The position numbers were made by a program, and so were the translations under genes. DNA of 64,000 bases from Gordonibacter pamelaeae (GTDB lineage: Bacteria; Actinomycetota; Coriobacteriia; Coriobacteriales; Eggerthellaceae): the NCBI RefSeq assembly GCF_042665095.1, contig NZ_JBHTBV010000004.1; one strand, 5' to 3'. Shown one piece after another: positions 9,967 to 17,848 of the stretch; the first letter of the stretch is position 1; every line of letters starts with the position of its first letter. Under the pieces are notes generated by a model. It searched no databases. It was not told where the DNA came from and saw nothing but the letters and a program-made list of their open reading frames with translations.

Positions 9967-12081
9967 TTGCGGCAAGAGGCTCTCCACACCATGCTCGATG
10001 GGCTTTCCGAGCTTATTTACGTGTGCGATACGGAAAACTACCAGCTGCTCTACCTCAACGAGGAGGGCCGCCGTATCTACGATATCGATGCGGCGGACGA
10101 TGGGCGTCTGTGCTACCAGGTGCTGCAGGGACGCGAGGAGCCGTGCCCGTTCTGTACGAACGAGCAGCTGTCGCATGACTCCTTCTTCGAATGGGAATTC
10201 ACAAACCCCTTGACCAAGCGCCATTATCTGCTGCGCGACCGTCTGATGAGCTGGGATGGGCGCCCAGCGCGCTTGGAAATCGCCTTCGACGTGACGGATC
10301 GAAAGCGCGAAAGCGAGGCGTTCAAGTTTCTGGCCGATGCCGGCACCATGGTGGTCGATTGCATCAGGGTGCTCGAGGGGGAGCACGTCTTGGAAGCCGC
10401 CCTCAACGATGTGCTGCGTATTCTCGGCACGTTTCTCGAAGCCGACCGCGCCTATGTTTTCATGCGCGAGGACGACTGCATGGTGCGCACGCACGAGTGG
10501 CGCAGCCTGGGGGTTGCGCTGCAGAAGCCGCTCATGCAAAACGTGCCCAGGAACCTTGCCGACGAATGGATCGAGCGGTTCACCGTGGGCGATGCCGTGA
10601 TCATCGAAGATGTCGAAGCGCTCCTCCAAGCGCAGCGAACTGACGAATACGAGGTTTTGAAGAGTCGGGGCATCTTCTCGCTTGTGTCGGTGCCGCTTGA
10701 GGTGGACGGCGCCTTCGTGGGCTACCTCGGTGTCGACAACCCCCGTCGCGTTGGCGACCTCACCTTCGTCAAAGCGCCGCTCGTTGCGTTCGCGGGGTTC
10801 GTGTCTGCGCGCATGAAACGCGAGAGCGCGCAACGCTTGGTGGCCGAATTGACCTGGAACGATTACCTGACTTGTGCAAGTTCGCGCGCAGCGTTCTACC
10901 GCGACCTCGACCGCGGCACGTTCGAGCGTGTCGGCCTTGCGCTGGCTGACGCCGATTTGCTGGCGGTCGTCAATCGGGAGCAGGGGCGCTCCGTTGGTGA
11001 CGAGATGCTGCGCCGCATGGCCGCATGCCTGCGGGAGGTGTTCGGCGACGCCGTGTACCGCATTGGCGACGACGAGTTTTGCGCCGTGTCGACCGCTATC
11101 GACTACGATCGCTTTGCCGAATTGACCGAACGTGCAATCCGGCGGTTTCTTGAAGAGAGCATTCCCGCATCGCTCGGCTCCGCCTGGCACGAGACGTGCA
11201 CGGACATCGTCGGCTTGCTCGATGTGGCCGGCGACCGTATGCGCAGCGCGAAGCGCGGCCGCCACCGCGCCGTCGACCTGGGCATCGACCTGACGTCGGA
11301 TGTGGTGGCAAGCAGCCTGCTTAGGCCGGGCGGTGCGCAAGAAGCCGTAGAGGCGGGCCTGTTCACAATCCACCTCATGCCGCAGGCGTCCGGCAAAACG
11401 GGCGAGGTTGTGGGCGCCGAGGCCCTCATCCGTTATCGCGACCCCGAACGCGGCAGGGAGGTGCTGCCTGCGTCGTTCATCCCCGCATTGGAGGACATGG
11501 ACGAGATGGGGGCCCTCGACTTCTTCGCGCTGTCGAAGTCGTGCGAGACCGTGGCGCGCTGGCAGCAGGAAGGGCGCCCGGCGATGCCCTTGGCGGTGAA
11601 CTTCTCGCGTCGCACGATCGATGACGAGGGCTTCGTGGATCGCGTGGCGAGTACGGTGGCATCGTATGGTATCGATCGGTCGCTCATCGAGATAGAGATC
11701 ACCGAGTCGGCTCGCGAGGAGAACGAGGCGTTGCTGCGGGCCGTGACGGAAGGGCTGCACGACTTGGGTTTCCGGGTGGCCATCGACGATTTTGGCGTGG
11801 ACAACGCCAGCTTCCAGCTGTTCTTCCAGCTTGGGTTCGACGTGCTGAAGTTGGACAAGTCGCTCGTATGGGGCCTCGACACCACCGATCGCACCATGCA
11901 GGTGATCTGCAGCCTGGTAAGGCTGTGCGACGATCTGGGCATCGAGACGGTTGCCGAGGGGATCGAGACCGGCGAGCAGCACCAGGCCTTGCAGGAGGCA
12001 GGCTGCACGCGCGTGCAGGGCTACCGGGTGGGACGGCCGCAGCCTATCGAGGAGTTCGAGCGACGGTTTCTCGCTACCTGA
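9967..12081 (+). CDS. PAS-GAF-GGDEF-EAL cyclic-di-GMP phosphodiesterase
   Basis: The protein has about 704 residues if it starts at TTG 9967, preferred because AGGGAG lies 7 bases upstream; ATG 9991 would give 696. A PAS-like domain (about 10-95) carries the same cysteine motif as the gene at 361 (CYQVLQGREEPCPFC). A GAF domain follows (about 115-285), then a degenerate GGDEF (about 295-440: DYLTCASSR and IGDDEF). The C-terminal EAL domain (about 460-700) keeps EALIRYRD, NFSR, EITES, DDFG, LDKS, EGIET and the last QGYRVG. It should therefore hydrolyse c-di-GMP to pGpG, while the GGDEF part may only bind nucleotide. No membrane segment is visible, so it is a cytoplasmic sensor. It is the only one of the three c-di-GMP genes here that is intact. 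Confidence 0.88.
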   Translation: MRQEALHTMLDGLSELIYVCDTENYQLLYLNEEGRRIYDIDAADDGRLCYQVLQGREEPCPFCTNEQLSHDSFFEWEFTNPLTKRHYLLRDRLMSWDGRPARLEIAFDVTDRKRESEAFKFLADAGTMVVDCIRVLEGEHVLEAALNDVLRILGTFLEADRAYVFMREDDCMVRTHEWRSLGVALQKPLMQNVPRNLADEWIERFTVGDAVIIEDVEALLQAQRTDEYEVLKSRGIFSLVSVPLEVDGAFVGYLGVDNPRRVGDLTFVKAPLVAFAGFVSARMKRESAQRLVAELTWNDYLTCASSRAAFYRDLDRGTFERVGLALADADLLAVVNREQGRSVGDEMLRRMAACLREVFGDAVYRIGDDEFCAVSTAIDYDRFAELTERAIRRFLEESIPASLGSAWHETCTDIVGLLDVAGDRMRSAKRGRHRAVDLGIDLTSDVVASSLLRPGGAQEAVEAGLFTIHLMPQASGKTGEVVGAEALIRYRDPERGREVLPASFIPALEDMDEMGALDFFALSKSCETVARWQQEGRPAMPLAVNFSRRTIDDEGFVDRVASTVASYGIDRSLIEIEITESAREENEALLRAVTEGLHDLGFRVAIDDFGVDNASFQLFFQLGFDVLKLDKSLVWGLDTTDRTMQVICSLVRLCDDLGIETVAEGIETGEQHQALQEAGCTRVQGYRVGRPQPIEEFERRFLAT

Positions 12082-12236
12082 GCGACTCTGCGGCGCACTG
12101 ACGCGGGTGCCGTGCCGTCCGTAAAGGTTCCGCAAATTCGCCGCAGGCCCTCTCTGCCCGGAGGGAGCCTTCTGCTAAGCTGGCACGCGACGGAAAACGC
12201 GACGGGGCCGCGGCCCCGGTACCTCGGGAGGCTTTC

Positions 12237-12914
12237 ATGGAACCTGGACGCATCGGCGTCATCTTCGACTGCGACGGCACGCTGCTCGACTCGATGGACG
12301 TGTGGCGCGAGGTGGAGGACGAGCTGGCGCGCCGCGCAGGCGCCCAGCTGACGGATGCGGACAAAGACGAGCTCACCACGCTCAACATCCCCGAGGCAGG
12401 TGCGTTCTTCCATGACCGGTTCGGTTTGGGCGCCGCTGCGGACGACGTCGTGCGCATGATGGACGAGCTCATGCTGGACTACTACCGCAACCGCGCGCAC
12501 GAGCGTCCTGGCGCCTTGGCCTTCGTGCGCGCTCTCGTGGAGCGCGGCGTGCGGGTGAGCGTGGCCTCGTCCAGCCCGCAGAAGTACCTGCAGGCGGGCC
12601 TTGAGCGGGCGGGCTTCGCGCCGTATGTGGGCCTGGTCGTCTCGGTGGACGACGTGAGCTCCTCGAAGCGCGAGCCGAAGGTGTACGACCATACGCGCCG
12701 TCTCATGGGAACGCCGCTGGAAACGACCTGGGGATTCGAGGACTCTGCCTACGCCCTGCGCACCCTGCGCGGCGCCGGCTACCGCACCGTCGGCATCTAC
12801 GACCGCGACGACGCCGGCACCCACGAGGAGCTGCGGGCAAACGCCGACGCCGTCATCGACAGCTTCGAAGAACTGGACGCGGAAACGTTCATCAGCTGGA
12901 ACGAAGTCCGCTAA
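12237..12914 (+). CDS. HAD superfamily hydrolase (phosphatase-like)
   Basis: The protein has 225 residues; the start has GGGAGG 7 bases upstream. It shows the HAD motifs in order: motif I IFDCDGTLLDS (nucleophile Asp and acid/base Asp near residue 11), a helical cap (about 18-85), motif II VSVASSSPQKY, a Lys in motif III (SSSKREPKVYD), and motif IV in GFEDSAYALRTLRGAGYRTVGIYD. This is the layout of beta-phosphoglucomutase/phosphoglycolate-phosphatase type enzymes with an alpha-helical cap. The substrate cannot be deduced. It is a single-gene unit that converges on the Doc toxin gene. Confidence 0.85.
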   Translation: MEPGRIGVIFDCDGTLLDSMDVWREVEDELARRAGAQLTDADKDELTTLNIPEAGAFFHDRFGLGAAADDVVRMMDELMLDYYRNRAHERPGALAFVRALVERGVRVSVASSSPQKYLQAGLERAGFAPYVGLVVSVDDVSSSKREPKVYDHTRRLMGTPLETTWGFEDSAYALRTLRGAGYRTVGIYDRDDAGTHEELRANADAVIDSFEELDAETFISWNEVR

Positions 12915-12926
12915 GCTAGAGCGCTC

Positions 12927-12952
12927 CCGGCGCCTTCCGGGAAAAGCGCCGG
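12927..12952. terminator. Hairpin between convergent HAD and doc genes
   Basis: CCGGCGC (12927-12933) pairs exactly with GCGCCGG (12946-12952) around a 12-base loop in the 46-base gap between convergent genes. No T-run follows on either strand. Confidence 0.45.
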
Positions 12953-12960
12953 AACGTCGA

Positions 12961-13347
12961 CTAAAACTGTTTCTCGATCCAGGCAACCAGCTCTTCGTAG
13001 CCTAGGGTACCGTCGGCTACTCCATAAACCGTCCTCAACAGCTCGTCGTGGCGCGGTTTGAACTTGATATCGTTCAGCCTGAGAAACATGCCTATACAGG
13101 CACCACCCGTGCGTTTGTTGCCGTCGGCAAAAGGATGGTTGTTAACGATGCCATAAGCATAACGGGCAGCTTTTTCGGCTGCCGATGGGTAGAGGTCAAC
13201 ACCGTCGAAGGTTTGCCGAGGTTGCTCTATCGCGGCGTCGAAGAGTCCTTCGTCCCGAAGTCCGTCGAGGCCTCCGAACGTTGCGATCAGGTACGAGTGG
13301 ATCGCTCTCACGTCTTCGTGCGTGAGATACTCCCAATGCGCGCTCAT
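12961..13347 (-). CDS. doc: Doc-type (Fic fold) toxin
   Basis: The protein has 128 residues with the Fic/Doc motif HPFADGNKRTGGA near residue 70, preceded by the usual GLRDEGLFDAAIEQPRQTFDG. Doc toxins are Fic-fold kinases that phosphorylate elongation factor Tu and stop translation; they are neutralised by a Phd antitoxin whose C-terminus blocks the active site. The motif here has Gly (DGNKR), as in AMP-transferring Fic proteins, where phage Doc has DANKR, so the exact modification could differ. Its start overlaps the stop of the antitoxin gene by 4 bases (ATGA), the usual coupling of such pairs. Confidence 0.9.
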   Translation of the reverse strand: MSAHWEYLTHEDVRAIHSYLIATFGGLDGLRDEGLFDAAIEQPRQTFDGVDLYPSAAEKAARYAYGIVNNHPFADGNKRTGGACIGMFLRLNDIKFKPRHDELLRTVYGVADGTLGYEELVAWIEKQF

Positions 13348-13568
13348 TTTGCAAGTTCGGCGAACACGTCGGCATATTCGTCGATGAACTCTTTCCCTAA
13401 TCGTACGGCTTTGCTTTCCATAGCTTCCTCCTTCACCTCGTCGATCGGTATGATCTGGGCGATGGGGTGGCTGTTCTTGATGACGGTTACGCTTCCTGCC
13501 GCCCGGGCCTTCTCCATCACGCCGTTGAAGTTGCGGGCGACTTCCGTCGCGGTGACGCTGATGGGCAT
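13344..13568 (-). CDS. phd: Phd/YefM-family antitoxin
   Basis: The protein has 74 residues from the ATG at 13568 (MPISVTATEVARNFN), chosen because GAGGAGG lies 5 bases upstream and the family begins there; an upstream in-frame ATG would add 17 unrelated residues. The N-terminal part is the Phd/YefM DNA-binding domain with the usual ARNFNGVMEKARAAGSVTVIKNSHPIAQIIP; the C-terminal helix (KAVRLGKEFIDEYADVF) would bind and inhibit Doc. The pair probably represses its own promoter through the AT-rich palindromes just upstream. Confidence 0.88.
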   Translation of the reverse strand: MPISVTATEVARNFNGVMEKARAAGSVTVIKNSHPIAQIIPIDEVKEEAMESKAVRLGKEFIDEYADVFAELAK

Positions 13569-13601
13569 GGCGTCCTCCTCGGTCCGGCTTTCATTGTGGT
13601 C

Positions 13602-13655
13602 AGTATAACATGAATGCAAATAATTTTACAAATATAGATGCAAAATATTTTACAT
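13602..13655 (-). promoter_or_regulatory. phd-doc promoter and operator repeats
   Basis: On the minus strand an extended -10 (TGT TATACT; plus-strand 13602-13607) lies 34-39 bases upstream of the phd start. Just upstream are two near-identical 17-base units spaced 24 bases apart: ATGCAAATAATTTTACA (13614-13630) and ATGCAAAATATTTTACA (13638-13654). The second, extended by one T, is an almost perfect palindrome. Their position over the -35 region is what is expected of an autoregulatory Phd operator. Confidence 0.6.
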
Positions 13656-13669
13656 AAAATTATGCGTAG

Positions 13670-13870
13670 TTACCGCCACGGATCCTCCTGGTACGTTGGC
13701 TCCGGGTCTGCGGGGCGGTCGGAGTAGGGGTCGTAGCCGTCGTCGTCCTCGGCGGCGGGGCGCAGGAAGGGGTCGCTGGTGGGTTCCGGCTTCGACGGCT
13801 CCGCGGGGGCGACCGGCGTCGTCACCGGCCGCACGCGGTAGCGGGGTTGCGGCTCGCGCTCGTCAGCCAC
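13670..13870 (-). CDS. Small acidic, proline-rich protein downstream of metA
   Basis: A 66-residue product, rich in Pro, Asp and Glu, with no hydrophobic segment and no recognisable domain (MADEREPQPRYRVRPVTTP, ending TYQEDPWR). It starts at ATG 13870 and overlaps the last 8 bases of metA, so it would be translated from the metA transcript. It is probably disordered. It is not one of the usual methionine-pathway proteins, and I cannot assign a role. The overlap with metA and the sensible start support a real gene; the low complexity leaves doubt. Confidence 0.5.
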   Translation of the reverse strand: MADEREPQPRYRVRPVTTPVAPAEPSKPEPTSDPFLRPAAEDDDGYDPYSDRPADPEPTYQEDPWR

Positions 13871-14804
13871 GGTCGTCGTCCTCCTCGGTTCCCACTTTTG
13901 CCAGGTCGTACGGCGTGGTCTGGTACACGTAGTAGTTCAACCAGTTCGTGTAGAGCAGCTGCGCGTGGGCGCGCCAGGTGGCGCGGGGCTCCTGCGCAGG
14001 ATCGTCGCCCGGGAAATAGTGGCGCGGCAGGGGCATGTCCAGGCCCTTCGCGATGTCGCGCTCGTACTCCACCATGAGCGTTCCGGCATCGTACTCCGGA
14101 TGCCCGAACACGAAGAAGTGACGGCTGTCGGTGCTCTTGGCCAGGTAGACGCCTGCCTCGTCGGACACGGCAATAAGCTCCAGGTCGGGATGCGCCTCGA
14201 TATCGGACGCATGAACCTCGGTGTAACGCGAATGGGGCGCTCTGAAGAAGTCGTTGAAGCCGCGCACGAGCGGCGAAGACGGCTTCACCACCTCGTGCTC
14301 GAACACTCCGAACAGCTTCTCCGGCAGCTCGTACTTGGGAATGCCGTAGTGGTAGTAGATGCCAGCCTGCGCACCCCAGCAGATATGCAGCGTGGAGTGC
14401 ACATTCGTAGCGGACCACGCCATGATCTTCGCAAGCTCGTCCCAGTAGTCCACGTCCTCGAAGTCCAGCAGCTCCACGGGCGCGCCGGTGATGATCATGC
14501 CATCGAAGTGCTGGCCTTTGATCTCGTCGAACGTGGTGTAGAACGTTTCCAAATGCTGCTCGGACACGTTTTTGGACTCATGGCTGGCCGTTTGCAGCAG
14601 GCTCACCTCTATCTGGAGCGGCGTGTTGGACAGCTTGCGCATGATCTGCGTCTCGGTGACGATCTTCGTGGGCATGAGGTTGAGCAGCAGCACTTTCAGG
14701 GGACGGATGTCCTGGTGCATGGCGCGGAACTCGGTCATCACGAAGATGTTCTCGCCTTCGAGGACGTCGGTCGCGGGCAACGCGTCGGGTATTTTGATAG
14801 GCAT
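13863..14804 (-). CDS. metA: Homoserine O-acetyltransferase (MetA family)
   Basis: The protein has 313 residues from ATG 14804 (MPIKIPDALPA), with GAGG 7 bases upstream; an earlier in-frame start would add an atypical tail. It activates homoserine by acylation, the first step committed to methionine. The MetA landmarks are all present: the N-terminal FVMTEFRAMHQDIRPLKVLLLNLMPTK, the nucleophile Cys in LHICWGAQAG, and the catalytic His in FGHPEYD. The specificity position reads GAPVE; in this family Glu at that place goes with acetyl-CoA and Gly (GAPLG) with succinyl-CoA, so this should make O-acetylhomoserine. That is exactly the substrate of the MetY enzyme encoded at 17849. TATCG half-sites occur upstream of both genes. 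Confidence 0.93.
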   Translation of the reverse strand: MPIKIPDALPATDVLEGENIFVMTEFRAMHQDIRPLKVLLLNLMPTKIVTETQIMRKLSNTPLQIEVSLLQTASHESKNVSEQHLETFYTTFDEIKGQHFDGMIITGAPVELLDFEDVDYWDELAKIMAWSATNVHSTLHICWGAQAGIYYHYGIPKYELPEKLFGVFEHEVVKPSSPLVRGFNDFFRAPHSRYTEVHASDIEAHPDLELIAVSDEAGVYLAKSTDSRHFFVFGHPEYDAGTLMVEYERDIAKGLDMPLPRHYFPGDDPAQEPRATWRAHAQLLYTNWLNYYVYQTTPYDLAKVGTEEDDDRG

Positions 14805-14887
14805 GGCAGGCCTCGCCTTCCGTGTCGGGGGCACCTGGAATGTTCGTACCATGATACCTGTTGCGCAGATGACCGGCCTATCTGAAT

Positions 14888-14906
14888 TATCGGTAGCGCG
14901 TTATCG
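14888..14906. promoter_or_regulatory. TATCG half-sites upstream of metA
   Basis: Two TATCG pentamers (14888-14892 and 14902-14906) lie about 85-100 bases upstream of metA, in the divergent gap with the transporter gene. The first sits in AATTATCG, an 8-mer also found upstream of metY at 17732-17739. This may be the site of a shared methionine regulator. Confidence 0.35.
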
Positions 14907-15067
14907 CCGCCACACGCGACGAGACCAGGAGACGTGGCTGGCGAAGGGCAGAGAAGCGATGGGAATATCGTCGTGCCTGATCGCGTGCTCGCGCGGTCGG
15001 GCATCTTGTACAAGAATCCTCAGGGCAAAAAGCAAAACGGGGTTCAGGCAAGGAGAGAGAGGGTTTT

Positions 15068-16198
15068 ATGGCGTCAGAGCAGAAGGAGCGCGCGGTGCGG
15101 CCGATCACGGTCGTGAAGTTCGCCGGCGCGGTCATCGCCACGTTGATCGGGTCGGGGTTCGCCTCCGGGCAGGAGGCCATGCAGTTCTTCGCCGCGTACG
15201 GCACGAACGGCATCATCGGGTGCATCATCGCCATCCTGCTGTTCGCGGGCATGAGCGGCGTGCTCCTGGGTTACGGCTTCAAGCACAAGGGGGCGAGCGA
15301 TTTCTCGGCGTTCCGCTACTTCTGCGGCAAGTACCTGGGCACGTTCCTGGAGTGGTTCACCATCCTGTTCTGCTTCCTCGTGGGCATCATCATGGTGTCG
15401 GGCGCGGGCGCCACGCTCAACCAGTACTTCGGCGTGCCGCAGATCGTGGGCAGCGGCCTCATGGCGGCCATCGTGCTGCTGAGTGCGCTCTTCGGCCTCA
15501 AGCGCATCGTGGACATTCTCGGCTCCATCGGGCCCGTGACCATCGCGTTCCTCATCATCCTGGCCATCTACACGCTCGTGGTGCACGGCGGCGGCCTGGC
15601 CGACGCCAACGCGGCTGTGGAGGCGGCAGGCGACAGCGTGGTGTACGGCGTGGGCTCCGGCAGCGCGTGGTTCGCGCTCGGCGCGTTCATGTACGTGGCG
15701 TACAACATCCTGGCGGGCGTGCCGTTCATGTCCGAGATGGGCACCGGTGCGCGCTCGCGCAAGGAGGCCGTGCTGGGCGGCGCGCTGGGCGGCGCGGCGC
15801 TCGGCGTGTGCGCGCTCTTGCTGAACCTGGCGCTGCTGTCGGTGTTCGGCGAGGCCGTGCAGTACGAGGTACCGGTGTTGTTCCTGGCGCAGCAGATCTC
15901 GCCCGTCGTGGGCCTCTTGTTCGCCGTCATCCTGCTGGCCGAGATCTACAACACGGCCGTTCCCATGGTATGGACCGTGGCCAACCAGTTCGTCGATGAG
16001 AAGCAGGACAAGCGCAAGTACCAGTTCCTCATCGCGCTTCTGTGCGCCGTCATCTTCATGGGTGGGCAGCTGCCGTTCGGCATGCTGGTGAACCTGATCT
16101 ACCCGTTCGTGGGCTACTTCGGCGCGCTGTTCATCGTGGTGGTCATCGTGCAGATGATCCGCTGGCGCATCGACCGTGCCCGCGGGATCACGCGCTAG
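15068..16198 (+). CDS. YkvI-like membrane transporter
   Basis: The 376-residue, about ten-helix membrane protein starts at ATG 15068 with GGAGAGAGAGGG upstream. The first helix holds GSGFASGQEAMQFFAAYG, the hallmark of the YkvI group of the amino-acid/polyamine/organocation (LeuT-fold) superfamily, where the helix is broken for substrate binding. Further helices include FMYVAYNILAGVPFMSEMG and the conserved EIYNTAVPMVWTVANQF. The YkvI substrate is not known. Sixteen bases separate it from a class III aminotransferase gene, so the pair probably takes up an amino acid or amine and transaminates it. Confidence 0.85.
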   Translation: MASEQKERAVRPITVVKFAGAVIATLIGSGFASGQEAMQFFAAYGTNGIIGCIIAILLFAGMSGVLLGYGFKHKGASDFSAFRYFCGKYLGTFLEWFTILFCFLVGIIMVSGAGATLNQYFGVPQIVGSGLMAAIVLLSALFGLKRIVDILGSIGPVTIAFLIILAIYTLVVHGGGLADANAAVEAAGDSVVYGVGSGSAWFALGAFMYVAYNILAGVPFMSEMGTGARSRKEAVLGGALGGAALGVCALLLNLALLSVFGEAVQYEVPVLFLAQQISPVVGLLFAVILLAEIYNTAVPMVWTVANQFVDEKQDKRKYQFLIALLCAVIFMGGQLPFGMLVNLIYPFVGYFGALFIVVVIVQMIRWRIDRARGITR

Positions 16199-16214
16199 GG
16201 CGAGGGAGGCGAAG

Positions 16215-17576
16215 ATGGCTGAGACGAGCGAAACCCCCGCCCGCACGCAGGATTACGTGGAGCGCGACCGCGCCTGCATGGGCCCCACGGCGCGCATTCC
16301 CTACTACGACCTGGTGGTGGATCACGCGCGCGGCGCGCTGCTCTACGACGTGGACGGCAACGAGTACATAGACCTCCTGGCCGCCGCGACGTCGGCCAAC
16401 GTGGGCCACTCGCACCCCGCGGTGGTCGAGGCCATCTGCGGGCAGGCGCAGAAGGTCATCCAGTGCTCGCCCGCCTACTTCTACCACGCGCCCGAGGTGG
16501 AGCTGGTGGAGAAGCTGGCCGCCATCGCTCCGGGCGACACGCCGAAGAAGGTGGTGTTCGGCACGTCGGGCTCCGACGCCAACGATGCCATCATCAAATT
16601 CGCGCGCGCCTACACGGGGCGGCCCTACGTGGTGTCGTTCCAGGGCGCCTACCACGGCTCCACCTACGGCTCGATGACCCTCTCGGCGCTCAGCCTGGGG
16701 ATGCGCCGCAAGATGGGGCCGATGCTGCCGGGCATCTACCATATCCCGTACCCCGACGTGCAGCGCGCAGGTGTGGGGCACTTGAGCGAGCAGGAGCAGG
16801 CGGAGTTCTTCCTGCGCCCGCTGCGGGAGATGTGCGAGACGTACCTGCCGGCCGACGAGATCGCCTGCATCGTGATGGAGCCCATCGCGGGCGACGCCGG
16901 CATCATCGTGCCGCCGCAGGCCTACGTGGACGCGCTCACCGCGTTCTGCCGCGAGAACGGCATCCTGTTCGCCGTGGACGAGATCAACCAGGGCATGGGC
17001 CGCACGGGGAAGTGGTGGGGCATCGAGCAGTTCGGCGTGGAGCCCGACCTCATGTCGGTGGGGAAGTCGTTGGCCAGCGGGCTGCCGCTGTCGGCCATCG
17101 TGGGCAAGGCGGACATCATGGACAGCTTGAGCTTCCCGGCGCACATCTTCACCACCAGCGGCAACCCGGTGTGCTGCGCGGCGGCGCTCGCCACCATCGA
17201 TGTCATCGAGCGCGAGGGCCTGCTGGCGCGCGGGGCCGAGCTGGGCGCGTACGCGAAGGAGCGCTTCGAGGACATGGCCGCGCGCCACGCCATCGTGGGC
17301 GGCGTGCATGGCATCGGGCTCAACCTGGGCATCGACATCGTGGACCCCGCGACGGGCGAGAAGTGCGCGCTCGACGCGCTCAAGGTGGTGTACCGCGCGT
17401 TCGAGGAGGGCGTGGTCATCATCTGCATGGCCGAGTCGGTGCTGCGCTTCCAGCCGCCGCTCGTCATCGAGCGCGAGCAGCTGGACCGCGCGCTCGACGT
17501 GCTCGACCGCGTGATCGGCGAGGTAGAGGCCGGGCTCGTGCCCGACAGCATCGTGCCCGAGGGCAAGGGCTGGTAG
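16215..17576 (+). CDS. Class III (GabT-like) pyridoxal-phosphate aminotransferase
   Basis: The protein has 453 residues from ATG 16215, with GAGGGAGG upstream. It is a fold-type I class III aminotransferase: the conserved GTSGSDANDAIIKFARAYTGR cofactor-phosphate loop, YHGSTYGS, EPIAGDAGIIVPP, the PLP-ring Asp in FAVDEINQGMGRTGKWWG, and the Schiff-base Lys in SVGKSLASGLPLSAI. Relatives act on omega-amino groups (4-aminobutyrate, ornithine, beta-alanine). The exact substrate is unknown. It follows the YkvI-like transporter in an apparent two-gene operon, and the parS palindrome lies 20 bases after its stop. Confidence 0.9.
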   Translation: MAETSETPARTQDYVERDRACMGPTARIPYYDLVVDHARGALLYDVDGNEYIDLLAAATSANVGHSHPAVVEAICGQAQKVIQCSPAYFYHAPEVELVEKLAAIAPGDTPKKVVFGTSGSDANDAIIKFARAYTGRPYVVSFQGAYHGSTYGSMTLSALSLGMRRKMGPMLPGIYHIPYPDVQRAGVGHLSEQEQAEFFLRPLREMCETYLPADEIACIVMEPIAGDAGIIVPPQAYVDALTAFCRENGILFAVDEINQGMGRTGKWWGIEQFGVEPDLMSVGKSLASGLPLSAIVGKADIMDSLSFPAHIFTTSGNPVCCAAALATIDVIEREGLLARGAELGAYAKERFEDMAARHAIVGGVHGIGLNLGIDIVDPATGEKCALDALKVVYRAFEEGVVIICMAESVLRFQPPLVIEREQLDRALDVLDRVIGEVEAGLVPDSIVPEGKGW

Positions 17577-17586
17577 AGTGCCTGCG

Positions 17587-17620
17587 ACGCCTGGATGTTT
17601 CACGTGAAACATCCAGGCGT
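17587..17620. other. parS: parS centromere site within a 34-bp perfect palindrome
   Basis: TGTTTCACGTGAAACA at 17596-17611 is an exact match to the ParB-binding parS consensus. It is extended on both sides by ACGCCTGGA and TCCAGGCGT to give a perfect 34-bp inverted repeat. The extension could also fold in RNA as a terminator for the aminotransferase operon. A second exact parS is at 55714-55729. Confidence 0.92.
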
Positions 17621-17722
17621 TTGAGAACATGCGTGCTTGTCGTTGCTTCGGCCAACACGGCTCCAGGTGCCGAAGGGTGTTCTTAGGCTAGAGTTTTTTC
17701 GCTTTCATATCATGTCTGATAC

Positions 17723-17762
17723 CGATAGCTCAATTATCGTAATATACGATAACGAACTATCG
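17723..17762. promoter_or_regulatory. Cluster of CGATA/TATCG inverted repeats upstream of metY
   Basis: In 40 bases there are four half-sites: CGATA (17723-17727), TATCG (17735-17739), CGATA (17747-17751) and TATCG (17758-17762). ATCGTAATATACGAT (17736-17750) is a perfect inverted repeat with a 3-base centre. They lie 87-126 bases ahead of the metY start. The pattern is that of an operator for a dimeric regulator; which one is not known. Confidence 0.55.
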
Positions 17763-17848
17763 GAAACTCGTACCTACCGCGGGGCAACGCGCTGCCTCTA
17801 TAATGTTCCGGACACAGCGACCCCCCCCAGATCCAACGAGGAGCATCC

